From the NCBI GenBank assembly GCA_949130485.1, contig OX422205.1, positions 2,772,415-2,836,414 of the forward strand: a stretch of 64,000 bases of DNA. Reading direction: 5' to 3'. This document shows, in pieces, positions 37,601 through 49,600 of this stretch. A program made the position numbers and the translations under genes. Source of the stretch: Agelas oroides. Taxonomy: Eukaryota; Porifera; Demospongiae; Agelasida; Agelasidae. Numbering within the stretch: position 1 is the first letter of the stretch; each line of letters begins with the position of its first letter. The notes below the pieces were generated by a model, which did not search any database, was not told the DNA's origin, and worked only from the letters and a program-made list of their open reading frames with translations.

Positions 37601-40600
37601 ACCTTGTAGGGGCTCAATTTCTAACACTTCAGACTGTTTACAGTCTGGATGGACATTCGTTGCCCTGACTATTGAAAGTTCACTAATGAGTGTGCATGGA
37701 CAGGATTATGAATCTGCACAGAGTGGCTGAAAACATCCCGGTAGAAGTCAAAATACTAATCAACTATTCTTCTCCGGCATGTTCACATGTATAACCTGCT
37801 ATCATCCCTGCAATAATTTCCTGGTCAAGCTTGCTAGATTAATGATTGGGTAGTGTTACATCCACACACCATAACCTTTTCTGCAGGTTCTAGAAATGTG
37901 TGTTTGTTTCAGTCAGATACCTGAAGTGAAAACATGTCTTGTAAAGCTGCTGCTCAACAGTAATCACACCATGATGGAAAAAGAAAAGCAAAAAAGAAGC
38001 AACACTGTGGCCTGTGAGAATGTGAGCTCTCCCTTTCTCTCTGTGCTCAACTGGGCATGCCAGTCAGCAGATGTGCATTCTGCTGCGACAATGGCTGCTT
38101 TGGATTTCCTCAAGGAAATTTTTGAGGTTGTTTAGTATACGTATGTATGTATGTATGTATGTATGTACGTATGTATGTATGTATGTATGTATGTATGTAT
38201 GTATGTATGTATGTATTACATGTCTTTATTTTACCAGACACTAGTAGTTGATAGTTTACTGGAAATCTGATGTTACAGTATTGTTACTAGGGGCACATTA
38301 GTTGCTAAATCTACCTGAGAAGCTCACCACCAATAAGTTGTCTATGATTCCTGCAAATCTGATTTTTGAAGACTTCCTGTCGAGTGTGAAAGCCTTCAGT
38401 GATTTACCAAAACGTTGTATTTAAAGTACACTCGTATACAATAAATGTGTATTTTTGTTCTGACCAGCTGCATGATACGAGCATTTACATTTGTGTGCAC
38501 AATGCAATGACCATTGCAGCTTTGTAATGTGCAATGTAAATACATGCTGAACAACGGCATTGGTAAGCTGTCGGTGTTAGTAAATTATACTGCTTTCAAA
38601 CTGCTTTTCTTAGGGGGCTTTGGATGCTGGTTTGACCTCCTCTTACAGAGAGTACGTTGATGTGATGTTACCCATGCTGGTATCACTGCTGGAGCCTCCC
38701 AGCTACAGTGGAAATGTTGACATGATAAACACATCACTAAAGAAAGTGTGCAAGGCACTGTCAGTGCTGTCTGATATCCTTTTACAAACATGAAAGTGCA
38801 CTAATACTTTCTCTTTCAAGTTAGTCTTGTCATCATAAATCAGAGAAGTGTAGTGAATTATGTATCTAGTTTAGCTGTGTTGCCTAATTACTTACATAGT
38901 TGCATGGCACAAAATCCGTCACTGTAACTCCTTGACACATTCTACTTCTTTATTCTGCGGAGTTTTGTGGGGATTTGCTATCTGAGCATCTCCATTCAGA
39001 ACTTCTCAACAAGCTTATTCAGGATCAGCTTAGAAACAACCCCATTGCAAGTGGATGCACTGATTCAAGCAACTCTTGGAGGTTTGAGAAATTGTAGACT
39101 ACCAAGAGCCTTACAGTATACGTCTTTAGGCATACTTACTGCTCACCTATACAACGGTTACGTTTGTGTTTGCTATAACACTTAATTCCCACTCATCTAT
39201 AAAAGTGATAAGCAGAGCATTGAGTCTTCAGGAGCTTTGTTTGTACGCTTCACTAGTTGCACAGTAACAGAAATGATATTTGAAGCACAGCTAGCAATAA
39301 ATCTCTATTGTAAACATTCCTGAGAATCTACAGATACACTACTTGTGGTTATGTATACCTTACTTGGTACCGTCATTATTCTGGATTTCTTCCGCTAGAT
39401 CCCATCTAGCGGAAGAAATGCGATTTTTTTTAGCCAATTATGCGTAAAGTAGCTGCACTGATTATTTCCGAGTGAATCCAATTTTAAATTAGCAGAAGAG
39501 TCCACTCACTGCGCTCGCTCCATGCTGGTGGTGAAAACAGAAAATTGTCTCTATATATAATATATATATATATATATATATTTGTTTATATGTATGGTAC
39601 GTGCGTATTCCGTATATGCATTTCTGCCCTATTTGTGTGTGATCAAATATTTCCACATGTATTGCTACATATTGTACAGGTCGTAGCTAGCTACGTTGAA
39701 ACCTCAAGCCTGAGAGAATGGCAGCAACTGCTCTTTCCAGTTGTTTATACTGTAAAAGATGACCATGGCTGATGACTGAACCATATAAATTTGTTGCCCA
39801 TAGCACCCTACAGGTCTTTATGTGAGGCCAAGTGTTACATGTAAAACCAATGCTCCATACAACCCATTCACGCCCACCCCACAATGCACTGCATTCCCCG
39901 AGTAGTAGACACCACAAAGCGCAAAACAAAATGGTGAAGTCATGGGCAGAACGAGTGCACCAGGAAGCATTCTTATCAAAACAACACTCACTGCAGAGGC
40001 ATTGTAGTGCACCCACATCATGTTCTTATCATAACAACTACGGACAATAGTCGCTGGCAGACAGAACGATGCTCAGATGATCGAAGTTCCAGGACCCTAT
40101 ACACTTCCGGGAGAGCCTATGGTAATTTAGTGCTGCAGGCAACACTCCCTGGGCTAGTATTGCAAGGCAGACCCTTTCCATTCCACAGCGCTGATCGGTG
40201 CTGTGGAACGGAAAGAGTCTGGCTTGCGAGACTACCCTGGAGCGAAGAGGCCTCAGTGCGTGGCTAGTGCTTTTCTTGGAAAAGGTGCTTCTATTATGGA
40301 GGTAGATCTAATCCAGCAGAAGAAATTGGGTTCCTGGAAGTTTTTGTGAATCTAATCTAGCAGAAGCCAGATTTGAAATTATTTAATTTCCTACCGTTCT
40401 ATTAGAATAATGACGTTATTTCCAAAATATTGGGAGAAATACTATAGCAGATGTGATTTCATTTAGTTCTGTATTGAGGCAAGTAATTCAGGATTATTGT
40501 AAAAGCTAATTGGAGCCACAATAGTATTGGCAACCATCCAACTAGTGATTCTGAAGGAAATTTAGCTCTGATTAACTGTAACTTTGCAGCTCCAGGAATC

Positions 40601-43600
40601 CTACTTGGATAGATGCATACCTGGCAATAGTTTATGCCAAACAGAATTAGGAATAGAGCTTGTATGTACAAGGTGAGAGAGTGTTTTCTGAGACAACTCC
40701 TGCAAAGGAGGAGAGAAATATCCTACCCAGCCTCTACCAAGGATGGTATGTTTGGTTATTTGCCCCAAGACCTAGCCTTCTTTATTGGCCAGCAGCAGCC
40801 TCTGCCACCATAGCTAGTCCACAGTAACAGCTTCTTGACATCCTGAGGAAGTTTCATGAGTGACTGATTCTGCTGTGACTGTAAAAACCTAAAATGACTG
40901 GAGCTATCTAAATGTTGGTGTCCAAATCAAAGTCCAAAGATAAAGTTTCTGCACGGAAGCATTGTGGTTGATGTTGGAGCTTGCCCGAGCCCCATACATT
41001 ATTTTTGAGTAGGGTCTTCAGTACAGTGCTGCATATTGGAGTTAACTCATTGAAGCAGAAACCCTTTGCACCCTTGGACAGCTAGTACAACAGTAGGTCA
41101 ATTGCTTTTAGTGATAAGTCACCAGTGTCAGACCATTGCTTTGGAAGAGAGTGATGCATGACTTTCTTTGTGTATGTAAGTAGGGTCTCTCTTTCTTTGA
41201 TTGACCTTCCAAGCAGTCAGATTGAAACCTGGCCAACAGGAACAGTAGCACCAACCTTTAAAAGATTGGAGGGCAGGTAAATCTAGTAGTTACAGGTATG
41301 GGGGCAAACAACAGCTGAAAAGCCAGTACTTGCTATGAACATGAGAACCAGCATGAATGAGTGTTAATTAGGGTCAAAAGTTGCCTGAAAGATTCTGTGA
41401 AGGTATATAGGTTTCCACTGTGGCTGAGATGACTGGTTAGTGCTAACTCAGAATGCACTGTGTATTGGGATAAAAGCTGTACTGTGACATTTACTACCTA
41501 CGTACATGACGATTGTCAAGCAAACTTCTAATGTAGTTTCTCTAAGATTTCTCAACACATTTTGCCAGGGCATATGGAACTAGAAATCTGAGAGTGAGGA
41601 GGAAATACTATATATCAAAAGGAGGCAATATAATTTTATACCCGATTTTTAGTTAATCAATTTCCCTAGTTAGTCTACATTATTTTGTATATTCTAATTC
41701 AAACAGTAATTCTGTTTTTGTTAGCTACAGGTGCAAGTGTTGTCCAGATTTACCATCACTATTCCTAAGTCCTGTCAGGACATCCCAAAGTCCCCTTGGG
41801 ACTATGGGACGTCCTCAGGATTCCCGTGTCCCACCAGAGACATCACAGTCCCTCGGGACTCCCGTGTCCCACCACAGACATCACAGTCCCACTGTCCTCC
41901 CCATCCCAAAGTCCCCTTGGGACTATGGGACGTTCTCGGGACTCCTGTGTCCCACCACAGACATCACAGTCCCACTGTCCTTCCCATCCCAAAGTCCCCT
42001 TGGGACTATGGGACATCCTCGGGACTCCTGTGTCCCACCAGAGACATCACAGTCCCACTGTCCTTCCCATCCCAAAGTCCCCTTGGGACTATGGGACGTT
42101 CTCGGGACTCCCGTGTCCCACCACAGACATCACAGTCCCACTGTCCTTCCCATCCCAAAGTCCCCTTGGGACTATGGGACGTTCTCGGGACTCCCGTGTC
42201 CCACCACAGACATCACAGTCCCACTGTCCTTCCCATCCCAAAGTCCCCTTTGGACTATGGGACGTCCTCGGGACTATGAAGAGCTTCATAGAGAAGTATG
42301 ACAGAAACCAACAACAACTTCAAACACTAGCTGCAATGGATGATCTACTTTCTGGTAATGTCAACAATCCAGCCTCTGTAACCGTATTTCCTCGATCAGA
42401 CGCTGCCCTTGAATAGACGCCACCCTAGAATAGTAGCTGCAAAATTGTAAGCACTGGGTGATATATTAAAGCGCCGCCTTTAAATAGTAGCTGGTGGCCA
42501 GCATACAGAGCTCATGAACACGGGCAAGAACATTGGTCACCTAGCGCTAGGAGTGTTCATATTTATGACTGGTTTCCACATGTGCTATTTCCAGCGTTTA
42601 TTAGTTGTTACATTGTGGCTAGCTGCAGAGAAATTGAGTGTCTACCATAGATAATAGAACACGTGCCTACGTGTATATATGTGTTCTATGGTCTACCCAA
42701 CGGTGAAATAGCTCCATAGCCCCATGCCTGGCTGTATCACCCCAGATTCACCCGTTCCTTACATACCTGAGCCAGCCATTACTGATGGTGCTAAATGACA
42801 AAACGACTAGAAAATGTAGAACATTGTGGGGGCGAGCCTGAGCAAGCAGCTACTATGGCTACATGCACATGAGTAGACTAAGCTTCACGTTGAAATGATG
42901 AGCTGAATTGCTAGCATTTATGAGTGCCGTTTATGCATGACCCTTACCTGAAGCGATCTCAACCCGGCGTGTACAATTTGTACGGTCTGTGAGCAGCCTG
43001 CCATTGATGGTCGGTCCGTAGCTGCTGTGACAAACAAGAAGTAAGGTACCGTGCACGCTTAAACTTGAGCTGTCTCTGCTACGGTTGCCAACGCTGCACT
43101 CTGAGTAGCCCAGCATTGCCTAGCCTCGTACCCAGGCCGGCCTGGGTACGAGGCTAAGCATTGCCCTTCACCTATTGACAATTTTCGGGAAATATTTAAA
43201 TGCGCATTAAACATTAAACGGTCTCCATGTTAACTAATACAGGTGTGCAGTAGTAATGTTATGTCTAGCTCACTATAGGTGCTATGTAAACAATATAAAT
43301 GCTAAATAGGGTATGAAGGCAGTAATGTTAGCAGTAACAGTTGGGGTTCAATCCTCAACATTGTGCAGCGCTTTTTTTCTGTCTCTTTTTTTTCACCTCC
43401 TGTATCACTGTTTATGGACTCACTTTCCTTGCAGACAACAGTAGATACGTGGCAGCTCTTTTATATTTTATAAGCCTGTGCTGAACGTTATGTAGTCAAC
43501 TCATGTCTGGCTCCTCCTTTGAACCCTGAGGATGAAGCGGTGAGTCAAAAGGTAAACTAGCACTGAACTCTCAGACCACTGTGAGCAACCTGGGGTGTGG

Positions 43601-46600
43601 TTTAGACTCAAAAATGACAACAAAAATAATAACCGGAGCGTCTGATTGAAAAAATTATGACCCCATACTCCTCCGCCTAGAAGTACCCCCTCATTTATAC
43701 TTGTAGAAATGAAATTGCTTGCTGGCTTTAGTTATAGGTGTTGGTATATAAGTAGACAGTGAGCTATGGCATGCCTGATTATACAATTTCACAGGCACCG
43801 GCATGCCAATATCTTGTATATTGGCACTCTGTATAGGCAAATTGTGCCATATCATGATATGACATGATTTACCATATATGGCACAACTGCCAAGCGGGCA
43901 ATTTGTTTTGTGTGTATATAAAGAGGACATCAACACATCATCAATCGTGCAGCCAGCACCACCGATTGAGGGGAATGAAGGCAGTTACGAGGTTAGGAGG
44001 GGCAGCTCCAGCATGAGCAACTCTCTAAAGGGTGGCTAGCTTTGTTCCAAGACACAAGGGCGGCAAAGACCCATTTGCTAGCTCAATGATTTGAGTGTGC
44101 AAGCTGAATAGCTACATATTTAGTATGCCTAGCGACTTTCTCTACACTGCCTCAGGTAAGGACTGTGCATGTCATGATCGGTGCATCATCATAAAAACGC
44201 TTCTACTAACTCTACAACATGCAGATCCAACGTATTCGCCATCTTGATCGATACTGCTGCAATAGTAGACAGCCAATTACTGCACTTTGATGTCACTGTT
44301 ACCATGGGTTGCTATGGGTTGTCATGCAACAAATTAATTATTACACACGAGGGCTGTCACAGCTCTGATGTCATACAGTGCCAATATCTGGTATATGGCG
44401 TGTGCTGCCTTGTAATAACTAATAAGTTCTACTTGTTGAAACACCCTGTGTTGAATATACTGCAGATTGAAAATTGTCTGAGAGATGGACATTATAATTT
44501 CAGAGATGGGCTCAGATAGAAGTGGGTCAAAGTAATGGCTTCTCAGCTAGCCTCTGTACTTCAGTTGTCATCAGGGCAAAAGGAATGAACTCAGGCAGAA
44601 GTGGGTCAAAGACCACTGTTGTTTTTTTGCCCATAGAGCTAAGAGTAAAACAAACAAACCAGACGGCCACAACTGGAACTTGAACCACAGACCTCTCACT
44701 TCCGGATGAGTGTGCTACCATTACACCACTGTAGCAGCTGAATCCCTTCTGGAGTAGGAATGCTCTAAGCTTGAGCATGGCATGATAAATATACCGCAGA
44801 TTGAAAATTGTCTGAGAGATGGACATTATAATTTCAGAGATGGACTCAGACAAAAACCAAATGTCTAGAAACAACCCAGACAAAGGGTAAGTTGCTAGCC
44901 TCACCTTGTTTGGCCTATCTGTGCTAATGAGTGATGATATTACATACCATTGAGAGCTCACTAATCAGAAAAAATGGCTGCTGATGATCATGATGAGAAA
45001 ATCACCACTTCCACTTCTTTGGGGAATTAGAGTCATGCTTCACTTGAGATGCAGGAATGTTAAGACATTGGGCCATTAGGTGTCCCAGAAACTCCCAGTA
45101 GGATGTGGTATAGACAGGACACTCCCAAGGGTGGGAGTCCTTGGGATGTCCTGGGGACTCCTGGGTGGACTGTGGGACAGACAGGAGACTGGGACAACTG
45201 CCAAAGGTGGGAGTCCCACTGGGATGTCCCAGGGACTCCCAGTGAGACTGTAGGACAGACAGGACACTGGGACAACTTCAAAGATGTGTGAGTCCTTAGG
45301 ATGTCCTGGGGACTGCCGGTTGGACTGTGGGACAGACAGGACACTAGGCCAACTCCCAAAACGTGGGAGTCCGTAGGATGTCCCAGGGACTCCCTCACCA
45401 TTCAGTGGGACTTGGGATAGTCCTATAGGGAATGGGAATGCTGTTGGCGTCTCTGGACATGAGCTACAGGTGCATACCAGCATGTGCTATCCCTCACATT
45501 TCATAGTCATCAAATCAAACAGCTGCACTGGTATGCACATTCAAGTTATTTGTGAACAAATGCATACATCAATGCACAACAAAAACACCCAATATTGCAT
45601 GGGTGTGCATGGGTGTAGCTAGCTAACATTGAGACAGAGGAGGAAGCTGCCTCCTCCTAAAGCAGTCCCTGCATACTGCAAGATACTTAAGTAGCATTGA
45701 TATAAGATGTTTACTATATGATATTTTTTCCCCTCACTCTCTAGTGAAACTGGTGTCAGTGTGCTAATGATGGTCTTTGCATTGGGCTTGGAGGATAAGA
45801 GGCACTCACAACCATTTTCAGTATGTACCAAAGCTGTTCCAACTTGTTTATGTTTTCTGGCGTTGTGTAAACATTGTTGTTGGTGGTGGTGGTGGTGGTA
45901 TTGCACAGCATATAGTCATCAATGCATCAATACTTACCCACAGTAGTATAGGGATATACTAAGTCCTAGCAGGAATTTAGGCAAGAATTTTAAAATTTTC
46001 AAATATACAGCGGCATTTAAAGTAGTAAATTGTTGGCTTATAGTTATATAATGGTACCTGATTTTATGTCATGTCAACATGAAGATTGTCTGAGAGGGGT
46101 TGTTCATCCCTAAGAATTTTTAGTAGAGATACACAGGCATTTACAGTTTACAGATATCTGTGGATAAGATTTTCATATTCAAGCAGAATGCAGCATTGTT
46201 GCATCTTCACAATATTTATCTAGGCTAGGCAGTTTTATTGATATAACCTACATAGAAGTGACCCTACATTCAGGACTATACAGTTGACAAAGCTACGTTC
46301 TTGCTCAGACTGTCTACTACCCCTGGACTGCTGCATAACTATGAGAGTGGGGTGTGCAGATTTTTACTTATGCAACTTTCTGGGTTTTTACCCCGCATGC
46401 ATATGCTGCAAAGTGGGGTTATCATAGAATTTCATACACCCTACTCCTTTGTACACCCCCCCTTTTCTTGGATAAATGTACTCTTATTGATTTATGCACA
46501 ATAAAGAGCTAGGGTGGGGACTGTTCTTGTTCCTTATGTAGTTTCATGAAGCCTCATGAGACTATCGTCCAGCAAATGCTGCATAGCATGCCATGAAAGT

Positions 46601-49600
46601 TGGTAACACGCTCTTTGATGTCGGCTGAAAGTCCTAATTAGTACAACTGATTTCCTCATGTGAAGTGTAAATTACAAACCTCAGAAAGTTGCTCACCCAG
46701 TGTAGGCAGATATGCATTTAGATAGAAGATAAGTTACTTGTTACTAGCTTTTATACATGATGTGACAGTTAACTGAGGCTAGATAGGAGCAGGATAAAGT
46801 TGATATCTGTAGCATCAAAAACTTCTACACATTTTTCTTCTGCTTACTTTGTACAAACCCTCTATTCGTATATACCCCATTTTTTGGAGAATAATCAGTT
46901 CATACAGTAGTGATTCCGGGCAGTCATAACTTCCGTCAAAAACTGCAGGCGCTAGCTGTTACCAAAATTCAAATATCTGTACACCAAAAGAAAGCTCTCA
47001 GTGAGCTCTGTCGAATGATCACTGTTGGTCGTGCAAACTCCATTGATGCGGAAGTTACTCACATTTTTATTTTTCCCATACAAATATCAATTGAACAAAA
47101 ATTTTAAAACTGCAGGTACTAGAGCCGATTAGTTTTGAACAACCCACAATTTTTCCCAAACAGCATCCTTGGGATATTGTTTGATGTGCGCTGGTCACTC
47201 GTAGCACAAGCCATTCCTGAGAACAAGCTGTTTCTTTCAAAAATTCCAATCTTCCAGAATCATACAGCTAAAAATGTAATTTGTTGAAATTACACAGTAA
47301 GCACTTGGTTTTGCCAGGAGTGAACAATTTTGAAATTAGCACATGTACAGGGTTAAACCCAATCATAAAATCAATGTGTGTGTACCTGATGGAGGCGGAA
47401 GAGGTTCTATTTGTGACATTTCTAGCTCCGCATATACCTGATCTCCACCATAAACACTATCTGAATTGTTGACCATATCAAAATTGGTGGACAGTACTGA
47501 TTTTGTGAATGCATGGGAAATCCTGGACATGTGTTTATAGCAGAGTATGCTAGACTATACATACTACATAGTCCAAAGCTATATGACCATGTACAGACGT
47601 GAAAGATCCAAATGAAGTCACAACAAGTGAAAGAAAGCAACCTTTCAGAGATAGCAACACAACTGACCGTGTTGGACAAGGAAATTAGATCACTTGTTTA
47701 TCAACTGCATGTTAACTAGCTAGCTAGCTACAGTGTAATAGCTTACAAAAGTAACTGCACTGTTGCTCTTGGTGGCTATTAATAGTAACTGCTTGTAAGC
47801 TATACTTTATGCCATCAGTGTCCATGCTTAAACATTCACAAGCACGCACTAGCAGTCGCCTATTGAATCATGGTGCTTTGCATAAATTTCCGATGGTTTT
47901 TTTGCCCATCATTTCTACAGAATATTACAACTGGCGCAATTTACAGTATAATTATTAAATGTTCATCTCCCAGTGTGTGAGACTATATGTAGCTGGGTAT
48001 TCACTGTTGGAGAGTTAAGATCATCTCTTCATTGACCAGATCAGCACTTGAAGTGGCCCAATACTTGGTGCCACACATTTCAAGTTTAATAAAATGACAG
48101 ATACTTGAGTGTAATGTTTATGGAAGCAAGCTGAGTACTTCATGCCATTCTTTTTCTTTTATCAGGACATTATACAGCAGCATCTGCAGGTAAGCCACGT
48201 ACATACATACTATTTGTATCTATGAACTGTTTTTAACTGACCAGCTACGTATATACCTTATCTTCCATGTAACTATTCTTAATAAAACTAACAAGGAGAA
48301 AGAGGCCATTACACACACCAATTTATCTTCCACATTGTTGTATGCTCATACCTTCCCATTTTTGTCTGTATTTCCATGATCAGATATGATCTGGTACAGC
48401 AACTATTTTAAGGCAACATTAAGTTTTGTAACAGCAAGCCAGTTAACCCCCCTAGAATAAGCCTACAGTGAGTTCACTTTAATGATTAGTGCTTTTTGCT
48501 TTACAACTGACTTACTGTTGCTGTCACAAAGTTCCGCAAATTTTGTCTGGTGATGTTGAGAATTAGCCAATTCCATAATCTGTTCTGCACTTAGTCAACA
48601 TTGCTAGTTTTAACCCAAGCAAACAACTATACATAGGACTGTTCTGCACTTAGTCAACATTGCTAGTTTTAACCCAAGCAAACAACTATACATAGGACTG
48701 TTCTGCACTTAGTCAACATTGCTAGTTTTAACCCAAGCAAACAACTATACATAGGACTGTTCTGCACTTAGTCAACATTGCTAGTTTTAACCCAAGCAAA
48801 CAACTATACATAGGACTGTTCTGCACTTAGTCAACATTGCTAATTTTAACCCAAGCAAACAACTATACATAGGACTGCCGGCTGTATCCAGTATTGGCAT
48901 ATGTCCTACACTGCTCCAAAAGGCAGCATATTCTTGTGGCTCTACAATTGATAGGAGAAGCTACTCAATCAGCCAAATTCCAGATCGTCAGGTGGGTATC
49001 ACTATTTTGTTTCTGTAATATGCATGTATCGTGCTAAGAAACTGAGGACTAGCTAGCTAGCTACCGTGTGCTCTGTCAAATGGTGAGTAACATGTGTAGG
49101 AGCATTACCAACATTACTAGTTAAACAGCTCCTAAAAGAAGTTAGCTTTTTGTTGTTGTTGCTGTTGTTGTTATTTATTTATTTTTTGTTTGGTTGGTTG
49201 GTTGGTTGGTTGGTTTTTGCATTTCTTTTATTTTTAGGATAACTGCACTAGGCCTCTGCACATTATTCGGGAATTTCTTTGGGAATAATAGGTGCGCTTA
49301 TAAAAGAAGAATAATTCAGGAATAATGGGGTTAAATTTGCTCAATCAAGGTTCAAAGTTCGAACTAACAGCCACGTGCAGACAAACCTGGCTGAGCTGAG
49401 CATAGTGAGCAATGGAAGGACACAAATTGCATGATAGCATGGACGCCTTGGACAATGTAGGGGACAGCAGGTGTCGCATAGTGCTAATACTTCAATATTT
49501 GCATACTGCGTGTACTATTAATTGTGTTCTTATATGAGAAAGTTCCAGAAAGAAAAGAATGATTACAAGAATAATAGGGGATTATTTTGGGAATTAGAGA

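Noticed and set aside
38764-38957. GT-AG alternative to the AT-AC intron
   Set aside because: It keeps frame, but both sites are weak (gtgctg; cggag) and it removes the residues that align with human VLLTL.
39679-39772. [10 protein letters not shown] frame after a possible acceptor as a CIP2A exon
   Set aside because: No similarity to the expected region, and exons g and h already join in phase.
42281-42354. [20 protein letters not shown] as an extra CIP2A exon between g and h
   Set aside because: The only donor leaves phase 1, while exon h needs phase 2, and human CIP2A has no matching segment there.
41731-42416. Open frames of 165-206 codons
   Set aside because: All three forward frames are open because the 83-bp unit lacks stops; there is no family resemblance and no phase fit to CIP2A exons.
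44680-44760. Genuine tRNA gene on the minus strand
   Set aside because: Acceptor stem and anticodon arm pair poorly and a SINE-like body follows.
48581-48872. CRISPR-like array of 59-bp repeats
   Set aside because: Units are contiguous with no spacers, in an animal gene intron.
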